Shown here piece after piece: positions 1-9,825 of a stretch of DNA of 64,000 nt. A program made the translations under genes and the position numbers. The stretch is from positions 54,568,096-54,632,095 of the forward strand of contig OY743177.1 in the NCBI GenBank assembly GCA_963555705.1, in the 5' to 3' direction. Position 1 is the stretch's first letter, and the number at the start of each line of letters is the position of its first letter. This DNA is from Ligustrum vulgare (lineage: Eukaryota > Streptophyta > Magnoliopsida > Lamiales > Oleaceae). Under the pieces are notes generated by a model, which was given only the letters and a program-made list of their open reading frames with translations, was not told where the DNA came from and ran no database searches.

Positions 1-1
1 A

Positions 2-649
2 TTGTATGGAAGAAAGTGTAGGTCACCAGTTCATTGGGATGAAGTCGGGGAGAGGAAGATTTTGGGGCCAGAAATTATTGAACAGACAATGCATGCAATT
101 GAGAAAATTCGCGCCAGTATGAAAATCGCACAAGATAGACAAAAGAGTTATGCAGATAAAAGGAGAAAAGGCCTAGAATTTTCAGTTGGTGATAAAGTGT
201 TCCTCAAAGTAGCACCGATGAAAGGAGTGATACGGTTTGGAAAGAAGGGTAAATTACGACCAAGATTTATTGGCCCGTTCGAGATCTTGCAACGGATAGG
301 AAATGTTGCTTATCAATTGGCATTACCTCCAGAACTCTCAGCTGTGCATAACATATTTCATGTGTCAATGCTTAGAAAGTACGTCCCTGACCAAAGCCAT
401 GTTATCAACCACCAGTCTATAGAATTACAACGAGGTTTGACCTATGAGGAAGTACCAATAAGAATCGTGGAACAGACATGTAAACCCCTCAGGAATAAAG
501 TGATTTCACTAGTAAAAGTACAGTGGAAAAATCACTCTATGGAAGAGACCACGTGGGAGCGAGAGATTGAAATGCGAGACAAGTACCCACAACTTTTCGA
601 TGATTTCCAAGGTAAATTTCGGGGACGAAATTTAATTTTAGGAGGGTAG
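2..649 (+). CDS. Ty3/gypsy chromovirus polyprotein, C-terminal end (partial)
   Basis: Open from the window edge to a TAG at 647-649 (about 215 residues). It is the tail of a Pol polyprotein: integrase C-terminal region (YADKRRKGLEF, then GDKVFLKVAPMKGV, GPFEILQRIG and HNIFHVSMLRKY) followed by a chromodomain-like end (VKVQWKNHSMEETTWERE, then KYPQLF). In this family the integrase inserts the element DNA and the chromodomain directs it to chromatin. The order integrase tail then chromodomain fits the Del/Tekay chromovirus group. No frameshift or stop interrupts the visible part. The 5' part lies outside the window, so intactness of the whole element is unknown. The 3' LTR follows directly. Confidence 0.93.
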   Translation: MYGRKCRSPVHWDEVGERKILGPEIIEQTMHAIEKIRASMKIAQDRQKSYADKRRKGLEFSVGDKVFLKVAPMKGVIRFGKKGKLRPRFIGPFEILQRIGNVAYQLALPPELSAVHNIFHVSMLRKYVPDQSHVINHQSIELQRGLTYEEVPIRIVEQTCKPLRNKVISLVKVQWKNHSMEETTWEREIEMRDKYPQLFDDFQGKFRGRNLILGG

Positions 650-651
650 AT
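641..651 (+). promoter_or_regulatory. Polypurine tract before the 3' LTR
   Basis: The purine-rich run GGAGGGTAGA lies between the pol stop codon and the LTR start. In LTR retrotransposons this tract primes plus-strand DNA synthesis. Confidence 0.6.
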
Positions 652-1890
652 TATAACACCCGCACTTAATTTTTGGGTTTAACCTCAAGAAATTGTAAAT
701 TTAGGGACTTAATTGGATGTTAAAATTTATTTAGACCTTAATCATGACAAATTATTTTATTGTTGAAATTAAGAAAATATATGCAAGCATGAGAGGTTCC
801 ATTATACGTAATCATGAAGAGCATAATATTTGTATAAATATGGAAAAGTATATGAATGGTTGATAAGATTCCATTATATGTAATCATGAAGAGCATAATA
901 TTTGTATAAATATGGAAAAGTATATGAATGGTTGATAAGACTCCATTATATGTAATCATGAAGAGCATAATATTTGTATAAATATGGAAAAGTATATGAA
1001 TGGTTAATAAGACTCCATTATATGTAATCATGAAGAGCATAATATTTGTATAAATATGGAAAAGTATATGAATGGTGCTTTACTTTAAGAAAATGATGTG
1101 TTAAAATTAATAGAATTGAATGATGATGTTTACATTATGCCAACTTTACACATCTATATAAATCCATCTCTTTTACACACAACTCTACGCATATACACTT
1201 ATTTCCAATCTCTTGACAAAATCCACAAGTAAGAGAAATTCAAGGTGGTCAAGAAAGTTTTGGTCCATTTACTACTACACTTCATTTTAATCTTTTAAAC
1301 GGTAAGTATATCTTATGTTTTTATGAAAAGAAAGTATGTTTTCTATGTTTTGGATTATACTGTGAAGTCAATTTCAAGAAATTGTTATGGGTTCCACATG
1401 ATATGATATGATATGTTTATGACTATGCTAAGGGACCGGAGTTTAGTAGCGCTACACATAAGAATTTTTACCACTTATGTTCGGTAAAATCCTTGTGTCT
1501 CCTTATGTTAATTATGATCCTTATGTTATTCATGAAAATTGTTTTTTTTTTATATGCTTACTGAGGTTTTTATAAATCTCATTCCACGATATTTCTTCCT
1601 TTCAGAAAATTGATGATTCGAGGTGGTCAACATGGAAGTGGCAAAATAAAGTGGCCAAGATTGATGAGATTATTGAATTGAACACTTTAAATTTTCTATG
1701 TTTTGATATTATTTTTATGCAAAAACAATATTCACTATTTTAATTCCGCAATTAAATTATGACTTTGGAAGTCGCACTCTATTAATTCAGTTATGAAATA
1801 AATTCTTATTATATTACTATTTAGGTCTCGATAATATGATATGAGTCATTAATAGTGGCACTCGAATGGTCGAGAATTCGGGTCGTCACA
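652..1890 (+). mobile_element. 3' LTR of the Ty3/gypsy chromovirus
   Basis: Begins after the polypurine tract with TATAACACCC and ends with GGGTCGTCACA, the usual start and end of Del/Tekay-type LTRs in plants. It contains a TATA box (TATATAAAT near 1155-1163) that would start the genomic RNA, and a 72-bp tandem repeat in its U3 part. The 5' LTR lies outside the window, so the exact boundary and the target duplication cannot be confirmed. Confidence 0.75.
798..1076 (+). repeat. 72-bp tandem repeat, four copies, inside the LTR
   Basis: Copies start at 798, 870, 942 and 1014 with TCCATTATA; the period is exactly 72 bp and copies differ by only a few bases. Because 72 is a multiple of three, a 100-residue repetitive frame is open on the minus strand, but it is a by-product of the repeat. 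The position upstream of the LTR TATA box suggests a repeated U3 enhancer block, which is inference. Confidence 0.92.
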
Positions 1891-2450
1891 ATATCATTTC
1901 AGCAAACGTTCATGCTTCGTCTCTATATATTGTTCTTAAAATCCACAAGTAAAATTTATTATCAATATACTTTTTTTGTAACTAGATTAATAGATGATAT
2001 ATTTCAAATGATATTCTTAATAATTGCTGGCATTCTGTCCATTATATGCAAATATACTATTAACACAGAAAAACACAGATTTAGAGATGTTACGGCTTTG
2101 TTAATCTTATATTAAGAAAGGTTTACTAGTGCATAGATGAATGTCAAGGAGCCAATATGAAATTCTATCTGAATGAGTTGCATATCAGCATAAGCACATA
2201 AGGAAATGGCCAAGATTCTAGAATATGACACACAATTTGTAGTTTGGAATCAAGACAAACAACCCGCATCATGCTCAATGACAAGATATAGAAGGCCACA
2301 ACAAGCAATTAGCCACACTAGAAAACTCCATAATAAAGAACATGTAGAGTATGTTAGAATATCGATAAGAAAGCAAAAATGTAAAATATTTAAATTCTGT
2401 TTGATAATGAATTTAATTTTTTAAATTAACTATAATGAAGATTATCTCTT
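1891..2450. other. No recognisable gene
   Basis: AT-rich sequence with short unsupported reading frames; no conserved protein signature or repeat boundary seen. Confidence 0.6.
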
Positions 2451-3840
2451 AAATGAGTAGTTTTTTTTAGTTAACTTTTGATTTTGAACCTTTTTTGTTG
2501 TTGTTACGCTGTAGAGTGAAATCTGAAATTGTATAAAGGAATACCATATTATTGAGTGGTATTAAATAGTCCGGTAATGGGTCTAATGAACCTCTTAACA
2601 AAATATTTAACCTGCATCGTTTAACAATTAAAACTAAAAGAAATTAATTCCTAATAAAAATAACAAATGTAGATATATGTAATGTTTAATAACTTGACTG
2701 TCCATTATCGGCCTCAATATTTTCTATATCAAACAATACATTGTGATGACGTATTGATATTTGTAATTTCCGTGAAACCCATTGTTTAATTTTTTACTTC
2801 TTTTGAGTTCAGAATTGCAATCAACAATGTATACATGGGTTACAAACTTACAGTTATATTGCCCCCAGGACACATCTCTCAGTGGCAAAGGGAAGGGCTG
2901 GTAAGGCTCAGTGCAGTGGGGTGCAGGGTTCGAATCTTGAAATATTAGATTTGTGTCTTATCGTCGCGGGAGTTACCCAAACTTTGATCTTACCATCAAA
3001 TCCTCCACCTGGCTCTAGGAGGCATAACCTACGATTAACCTTCTCAACCAATGGCTCAGGGTAGAGTCGATTGGGACCCTCAAGGTGTGGGCTACACCCC
3101 ACAGACTTACAGTTATATTCATGTTATTTTTCCGGTAGTGTCATTAATATTATTTGGATTGTTAAATAAGTTAGCTATAGACTTGAAGGGACGCATGCCT
3201 TCAACGTAGGTATGGAAATAGACTGTTCCCCTTACCTTTTCCAAGCACATTTCAATTATTATTTCATTGTAGTTAACTGGGGTATGACTCCTATTGTTTT
3301 CTTCAATTTTATTAGCTGCTAAATCTGCTTTTATCCTCTGGCAGCTTCCTCCTCTACTAATGTTATCCTCTGCTAGTGCTACTTTTGGAAGTATACCTGA
3401 TACTAATATTTGGTGGTTGTTTATATGGAAAACATTAGGAATTTTGTGGTTATAACAAATCAAGGAATTAAATTCTGTTTAATATGAGTATATAGCGACT
3501 AGATTGAAAAATATAAAATAATGTAAGTGCTTGTATGAAATTACGTCACCAACTATGATGTCTCACTTTGGATCCATTAGTTCCCTCTTCTTGTTACAAT
3601 GCGTGAGATTGATTGTTACATACAATTGCTAATTATAATTTTTTGAAGGATTTTGTAATCTAAAGCTATATCTTCGGCCATGTTTATTTTATTTACTGAA
3701 AACTTCACATCTTCCATGAAATTGTTTTAATGTTGAGTTAGTGGTTTTTCTGAGTATGATAGTATGGGATCCTTGTGCCTCAGCCTTGAGAAATTCCATA
3801 AGTTGTGTCAACTCCACTTTTGGGATTTGACTTCTAATTT
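2451..3840 (+). repeat. Left arm of a large inverted duplication
   Basis: Matches the reverse complement of about 6435-8036. Shared blocks include CATGGGTTAC, GGAAATAGACTGTTCCCC (diverged in the other arm), TTGTTTTCTTCAATTTTATT, GGCAGCTTCCTCCT, GGAATTTTGTGGTTAT, CTAAAGCTATATCTTCGGC and CTCCACTTTTGGGATTTGAC. The arms differ by indels and many substitutions, so the duplication is old. This arm contains a SINE that the other lacks. Confidence 0.8.
2861..3104 (+). mobile_element. tRNA-derived SINE, copy 1
   Basis: A 244-bp insertion flanked by an exact 15-bp duplication ACTTACAGTTATATT (2846-2860 and 3105-3119). Near the 5' end are an A-box-like GTGGCAAAGGGAAGG and a B-box-like GGTTCGAATCTTG, the internal RNA polymerase III promoter of tRNA-derived SINEs. 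The empty site is present in the other arm of the inverted duplication near 7440. A second copy at 60307-60521 shares the start (CACATCTCTCAG ten bases in) and the 3' block GAGGCATAAC. It would move with LINE-encoded enzymes. Confidence 0.9.
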
Positions 3841-4203
3841 ATTTGATAAATGTGGTTTTTATGACGTGAGTCATTTGGTGGATCTCTCTCCTCTTCTCAA
3901 TGAGAGAGTCAAGGCAACAGTAGTAAGTACTTGTTGCTGGTTTGAAATAGCTAGTTGGGAGTTGGGTGTCGTGTAAGTGGTTTTTGGAGGCATTTGTAAG
4001 TTGTAGTTGAATACTTATATATTTTAAGTTGTCTATGAAACTATAAAATAAGAAATTAAGAACTCAACGACTCGTGCATTTATTAAACATTCAATCCATT
4101 TTTTGTTTAAGGCAAAAGATTAACACTACTCTTCAACAATAATAAACACTACTCTTCAGCAATAGGTCATCCATATATAAAGCTTCCTAAACTTTGGTTC
4201 ATA
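3841..4203. other. No recognisable gene
   Basis: AT-rich spacer between the left arm and the hAT-like element. No conserved protein seen. Confidence 0.5.
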
Positions 4204-4211
4204 CCCATATG

Positions 4212-5047
4212 CAGTGGCGGACGCAGACATTTTACACTGCTGGGACACAAATAGATCTGTGCTTTTGCCGACGATTTTTATTGGGGCTGCCCCCAAAAAA
4301 TTTTTTTTTAATGAAGAAGACCAAAAGAATGAAAAAGTACTTTAAATTTATTACAATTGTTCTCTACACGTTTTCATATTTTGATAACGTACCAAACAGA
4401 GATATTGATTTGTCTAGACTCTAAATCTCGACATGTTTTAACCTTTCTTAAAAGAGGGTCCATGCCATTTTTCATCCCATTTTTAATAGCTTGTCATAAA
4501 TTAAGTCTGCTAGGCCCTATTTCAATCTGTTGTAAGCAATTTATTAGTCTCATAAGATGCACACTTAGACACTTCCAAATCAATTCAACATCACCCATTT
4601 TGCAGCCAATTCATATAACAGTCCTAACTAAAAATATCACAAAAGATATACCTAAAAATTACCAAAATGTAGTGATCACGAAAAACCAATACGATTCAAT
4701 AGAAATAATTAAGGACTTAATTTACCTTTGGTGTCGTGAAGGCAGAGGACCGGGAGATGAGATCGGGACTTTCGGGCCCCAAAGGCCCATTTGAGCCGCA
4801 AAGAGAGCCCGAATGGGTGATTGAACTGCACTTGACACCAGAAGTGTGATGAAAGCAGAAGCAGAGGGCGACAGAGAGAGGAGGGAGCGACGGAGATAAG
4901 AACAAAAGGAAGAAGGAAGAACTTTGTCTGGGTTTGTGTTTGAAAGAGCTGTCAACAGTCTGGTTTTGATAAATAAAAAATATATATATTTATCAGATTT
5001 CTACTGGGGCACGTGCCCCAGTGGCCCCACTGTGGGTCCGCCCCCTG
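4212..5047. mobile_element. Non-autonomous hAT-like DNA transposon
   Basis: Ends are imperfect inverted repeats: CAGTGGCGGACGCAG at the left, and CTGTGGGTCCGCCCCCTG at the right, whose complement begins CAGGGGGCGGACCCA. Flanks are an 8-bp duplication with one mismatch, CCCATATG (4204-4211) and CCTATATG (5048-5055); 8 bp is the hAT hallmark. The 836-bp interior has no transposase that I recognise. It sits in the centre of the inverted duplication. Confidence 0.85.
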
Positions 5048-5055
5048 CCTATATG

Positions 5056-5570
5056 TCCGTCCTGTTACCTTCATTTTTTTCAAGCTTTTCTTTAAAAGAT
5101 ACAAGTTTCAGTCTTCTTGTGCTCACATTAACTTCCCATTTAATTCCATTTCAATTCATAATTCTAATGTACAATATATGTCGTAAATACTTAAATTTCG
5201 TTTCAATTTGCAATGTAGCTTAACATCAGAGAAAAATATAAAAAAAGTAAGCAAGTATCTATTGAAAATAAGGACATCAACATTTAAAAAAAAAGCTACT
5301 CTCTCAATCAGGCGTTCTAAAAATCATTTCTACCATACAAGTCTAGTGTGGTTCTAGATTAGAAGTCTAATTAGTGAACATTGGTGACAATGAATCTAAA
5401 ATATTTGCAAACTGTGGATGTGAATCAACAAGGAAAACTGAGAGGTATTCACAATGGTTATCTCTTCAGCAGCAATATTAGTCACTCTTTTAAGTCCTAC
5501 ACAAGACGAAATAGTAACAGAAACTTCTATAGCAAACCATGTACAATTTGCACAAGTTAATGCTTTAAAA
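5056..5570. other. No recognisable gene
   Basis: AT-rich sequence without supported features. Confidence 0.5.
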
Positions 5571-5713
5571 CATGTTTTTTTTTATATTTTTGAGGTAAAA
5601 TACGTGATTGAAAAATAGAGAGAGAAAATGTTTGTGATTAAAAAGTTATTTAAGAAATTGTGTTGTTTAAAAACATTGTTTCTTTTAGTTTGCCAAACAA
5701 AGGCATATAAGTC
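5571..5713 (+). mobile_element. MITE family B copy
   Basis: Contains the family core GAGGTAAAATACGTGATTG, then GTGATTAAAAAGTTATTT and TTGTGTTGTTTAAAAAC, ending in GCCAAACAAAGGC. The full-length form is clearest at 46466-46637, ending TCAAACGGAGGC. Confidence 0.6.
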
Positions 5714-6434
5714 CTTGTCTGAGCCCATTTGTTTCCAAAACTCATTTTTATTAAAAATAATTTTCAACCGCACATTTTTCCATAAAATAATTTTACAGAT
5801 AAATCAATATTTTTCCTATTTTTTAATCACACTCTCCCCTAAAAATAACTATTACAAAACTCATTTTTCCCAAAATAAAAAAGGAGCTCAAAACATGGGA
5901 TTCATCGATCAATTTTTTTTTTTTTGGGTATCTTTCATGTTAACTCGTGAAGTTTTTAAGTACTCACTAATAACATTGGTACAGAATGTTGTATATATAA
6001 AGGGGATGCACAAAAGAGAATCCAAAAAAGTGAAGGCGTCTATACATATACTAGATTCACTGGTTACTTCCAATTATAAGTGGAATTCATTAAACAAACT
6101 AAGAAGATTTGTACACCTGGAATTGATCATCTAAGTTCTTTATGTTGAGTTCTCGAGATGTGGATCTCTTCAATGTGCCTAGTAAGCAATGATAAACCGT
6201 AATGTGAAGCACTTGAAGCAGCATAGTAAGATGTCACAGTGAGTTGGGCGAACTTTGGAAGTGCATAGCCTGGGAATAAAAGTATTCACAATGAACTTTA
6301 AGATATATGAAACAGATCAAAGCTTCTAAAAGAATTAAACTAAATACTTTGTCATTTGGTTGCAAATTTGATTAAAAAATTCTTTTCCCATATGCTCTAC
6401 ATTGCTAACAAATACAGAAAAATCTAAGTCAAAT
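5714..6434. other. No recognisable gene
   Basis: AT-rich, with a short direct run of T near 5910. No conserved protein or RNA seen. Confidence 0.5.
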
Positions 6435-6504
6435 ACCAAAAGTGGAGCGGACAGCTTATGGAGTTTCTGAAGGCAAAGGCACTAGGATCACATACAATCG
6501 TGCT

Positions 6505-6663
6505 GTTTGGTTTATAAACTTGTTTATTTATGATTTTGAGGTAAAAAGTAATTGTCGAAAATTGGAGAGAAAATATGTACGGTTAAAAAGTGATTTGGAA
6601 AAATGTATTATTTATAAACATGTGTATAAACAAAAAAAATTCTTTTACCAAACGGATGCTAAA
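6505..6663 (+). mobile_element. MITE family B copy
   Basis: Begins GCTGTTTGGTTTATAAAC and ends TTACCAAACGGATGC, with the internal core TTTTGAGGTAAAAAGTAATTG and GGTTAAAAAGTGATTTGG. Termini are inverted (CTGTTTGGT / ACCAAACGG). Confidence 0.65.
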
Positions 6664-6699
6664 TAAACATAGCCAAAGATATAGCTTTAGATTTCCTAG

Positions 6700-6868
6700 A
6701 GTTAGCAACGGGGCGAGTCACCTGATCCGCCTTGCGATTCACCAATTTTTAGGGCGGGTCGGTCCCCTGATCAGCGGACCGATCCGTCGATCAACCCCGT
6801 CCCATCGAATCGTGGATCAAGGTTTTTTTGGATCTGGGGATCAATTGGGAGGATCGGGCTTTTTTCCC
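6700..6868. repeat. GC-rich GATC/GGG block
   Basis: An insert much richer in G+C than its surroundings, with many GATC and CGGG words (GATCCGCC, GATCAGCGG, GATCCGTCGATC, GGATCGGGC). It interrupts the right arm and is missing from the left arm. It begins with GCAACGGGGCGAG, similar to the end of the element at 47488 (GGCAACGGGGTGGGG), so it may be a decayed relative; that link is inference. Confidence 0.4.
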
Positions 6869-7532
6869 CTAGTCACTATATTCTCATATTAAACATATAT
6901 CATTAATATAATTTAATTCCATGATTTGCCATAACCACAAAATTCCTAATGTTTTCATATAAACAACGCACTAAATATCAATATCATGATTACCTCCAAA
7001 AGCAGCACTAACAGTGGATAACATTAACAAAGGAGGAAGCTGCCAGAGAAGAAAAAGAAAAGGAAATATACATAAGGAAAAGAGAAATGCAAAAGATAGT
7101 GTTAATAAAGCTTAAAATAGGAAAAAGAAAGAACAATGAGATTTAGCAGATAATAAAATTGAAGAAAACAATGCGAGTCATACCCCAATGACAAAAGGAA
7201 GCCACTTTGGCCCCTTTACATGTTTCTGGACATAAGGTCTCCCTGAAATGATTTCTCACAAAGAATGATGAACCACAATGAGATAATAATTGAAATGTGC
7301 TTGGAAAAGGTGAGGGGAAGAGTCTATTTCCATACATGTGTTGAAGGCATTCACTGCACTTAGCATCCCACCAAGTCCAGAACCAACCTATTTAATAATC
7401 CAAATAATATTAATCATAGTATGGGTAAAATAACATGAATATAACTGTAAGTATGTAACCCATGTACAAATTGTTGATTGAAATTCTTAACTCAAAGAAA
7501 GCAAAAATTAAACAATGGGTTTTATAGAAATT

Positions 7533-7902
7533 ACAAAGATTAGTACGTCATAACAATGTATTATTTGATATATAGAAAATATTGAGGCTGATAATGGATA
7601 GCCAAGTTATTCAACATTACACATTTCTTTTAGTTGTAATTGTTAGATGAATTAGGTTAAATATTCTGTTAAGAGGGTTTTCATTACACCCATACCGAAC
7701 TATTTAATGGATTCAATACAAAGATTAGTACGTCATAACAATGTATTATTTGATATATAGAAAATATTGAGGCTGATAATGGATAGCCAAGTTATTCAAC
7801 ATTACACATGTCTTTTAGTTGTAATTGTTAGACGAATTAGGTTAAATATTCTGTTAAGAGGGTGTTCATTACACCCATACCGAACTATTTAATGGACTCA
7901 AT
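7533..7902 (+). repeat. 185-bp tandem duplication
   Basis: Two adjacent copies, 7533-7717 and 7718-7902, nearly identical (for example ACAAAGATTAGTACGTCATA at both starts). Differences include TTTCTTT versus TGTCTTT and ATGAATT versus ACGAATT. The left arm of the inverted duplication carries the unit once. Confidence 0.92.
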
Positions 7903-8039
7903 ACTACTCAATAATATGAAATTCCTTTATACAATTTCAGACTTCACTCTACAACATTATCTCTCAACCCCATGAGAAAGAAATCCAACAACAACAAAGA
8001 TTCAAAATCAAAAGTTAACTAGAAAAACTAGTCATTTAT

Positions 8040-9450
8040 TAAAACTCCAAAACATATTCGAATATACTAATTTAATGCACAATGTAGCATTAGAAAAGTG
8101 AAAAAAAAAATGGTAAAAAGATACACGTACCACGACAGTGGCATCATGCAAAACTGGAGTGATTTCCCATTTCGAGTTTTCCTGTTCCAAAAAAGTTTAA
8201 CATATATTTTCAATATTGGGAAAGAAAAATAAGGTGGTGCAATTGGTCATTGAGACGTGATCGATAAGTTGCAAATAGGAAAATTTGTATTACAATGCAA
8301 TTATATACTTACAGAACTAGGGTTTAATAGAGAGAGGCAGCGGGGGCAACGGGCCGATCCCAGGCCCGGTTTAATGGTGGGATCATGGTCGAGATTTCCC
8401 ATTCTCAGCTTCTCCTCGTACACCTCTCGGGTTCCCATCTGTTTCGATTTTGGGTCCATTAGGCAGTAGACACTTAAATATATAACCGATAAATTATGCT
8501 ACAGGACCGTAAATTTTGACATAAAAAGTTCTACACATACACACATTGCAACAACCTATTTACTTACCTGCCACATCAACTGAAAAATCAACGGCCAACA
8601 AATTTTCGAGCAACTTTTTGGTCCTATTTTTCAAAATCACATATCTACTATTCTAATAACACTATCAAAAAACTTCATGGGCACTCAATTAAAATCATTA
8701 ACATTTGTAAATCTGAACTTTCAAAGATTTAAACTACGAATTCAAAGTTATACCCAAGATCATCCAAATAAATGACCTAAATTCCAATATTTCAAATTCT
8801 GAAAATTAATATGCAAAAAATACAGTTTTCCCCGGATTCGAAGATTACAACTATAATCTCGAAATTAAACTAAAAATGTCAATTAGACAAACCAAGACCA
8901 CAATTTTCGAAATTTGAAACTAACTGTAAAATCTTGTACCCATATATATACACACTCTAATATATATGCATATATTTTCCGAAATCTGAAAATTACGAAA
9001 TATATTACAGTTCTTATACTTACACATACTTCATGTACAAAATCAAAATGCCCATGTATGTTTAAACGCATATACACATATATCAATCACATTACCAAGT
9101 TCAAGAGTGTGTTCTGTGCGTGCGTGTGTGCTGCGTGTGCGTGTGCGTGTGCGGGAGGGAGAACGGGAGGTAAGGGGGTGTGCGGCGTTACCAAGGATGG
9201 TGGTGGCGGCCGGTGCTACTGCCGGTGACTGGCCAACGGCGGCGGAAGAGGAGAGGTCGGGTTGAGGCCGATTGCAAGATGAGCGACGGGGTGTTGGGAT
9301 GAAATTAGGGTTTAAAAGTTTAACTTCTGTAAAATTGCAAGTTAAATCCCAACTTTAAGGATATGTATAACCTGGTCCAACACTTTCATTCCATTTCGAG
9401 ATGCACCCAAACTTTTCCAAATTCAATTTAAAAGCATTTCAACCAACTAT
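8040..9450. repeat. Dispersed LTR-like repeat, shared with 31500-32640
   Basis: Shares with 31500-32640 the order: GAAATT/CTAAAAAT(G/A)TCAATTA block, dinucleotide TA/TG microsatellites (GTGCGTGTGCGTG here), a GC-rich gene-like segment with GGTGGTGG, then a tail resembling the 5' part of gypsy LTRs read in reverse (AGTTAAATCCCAACTTTAAGG). No terminal repeats or target duplication were found, so the class is uncertain. No protein is supported; the GC-rich part is low complexity. Confidence 0.4.
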
Positions 9451-9825
9451 AAAATCTATATCTATATATCTATTCTATATATATTTAAAGAGAACTGAGA
9501 TTCTAGCCAATTAATTTTGACCAAATCTCAATTGTCAACTGATTCTTTATTTCATTTTGTTTTTTTAATTTTCTTGCAGTTATCATATTTTTTGGAAATT
9601 ATTTTTATAGGTAACATAATTTATTCTAGGAGATTTGAGTAAGCAGTTACTATATTTCAAGATTTGGCTACCGATTTATCTTTCCAAAATCTTGTATTTT
9701 CACTTCGCCCACTCTCTAAAACCCCTCTTCTCTCTCTCTCCCTCTCTCCAATTCAGATCCAAATATGTCCGCCACTGGAATGCCACCTTTCTTCCATTTG
9801 AGTCTTCTACTCGATGTTGCTCTTC
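9451..9825. other. No recognisable gene
   Basis: AT-rich; a CT-rich run (CTCTTCTCTCTCTCTCCC) at about 9725-9745. Nothing else supported. Confidence 0.5.

Larger units (their letters stand above)
6435..8036 (-). repeat. Right arm of the large inverted duplication
   Basis: Reverse complement matches 2451-3840 in blocks (see that arm). It lacks the SINE and so preserves its pre-insertion site near 7440, has a family B MITE at 6505-6663, a GC-rich insert at 6700-6868, and an internal 185-bp tandem duplication that the other arm has only once. Confidence 0.8.

Noticed and set aside
738..1040. 100-residue minus-strand frame with repeated MLFMITYNG units
   Set aside because: Caused by the 72-bp tandem repeat (24 codons per unit) in an LTR; no start context or family match.
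8914..9228. 104-residue frame ending in a Cys/Gly-rich run
   Set aside because: Translation of TG microsatellite and GC-rich low-complexity sequence within a dispersed repeat.
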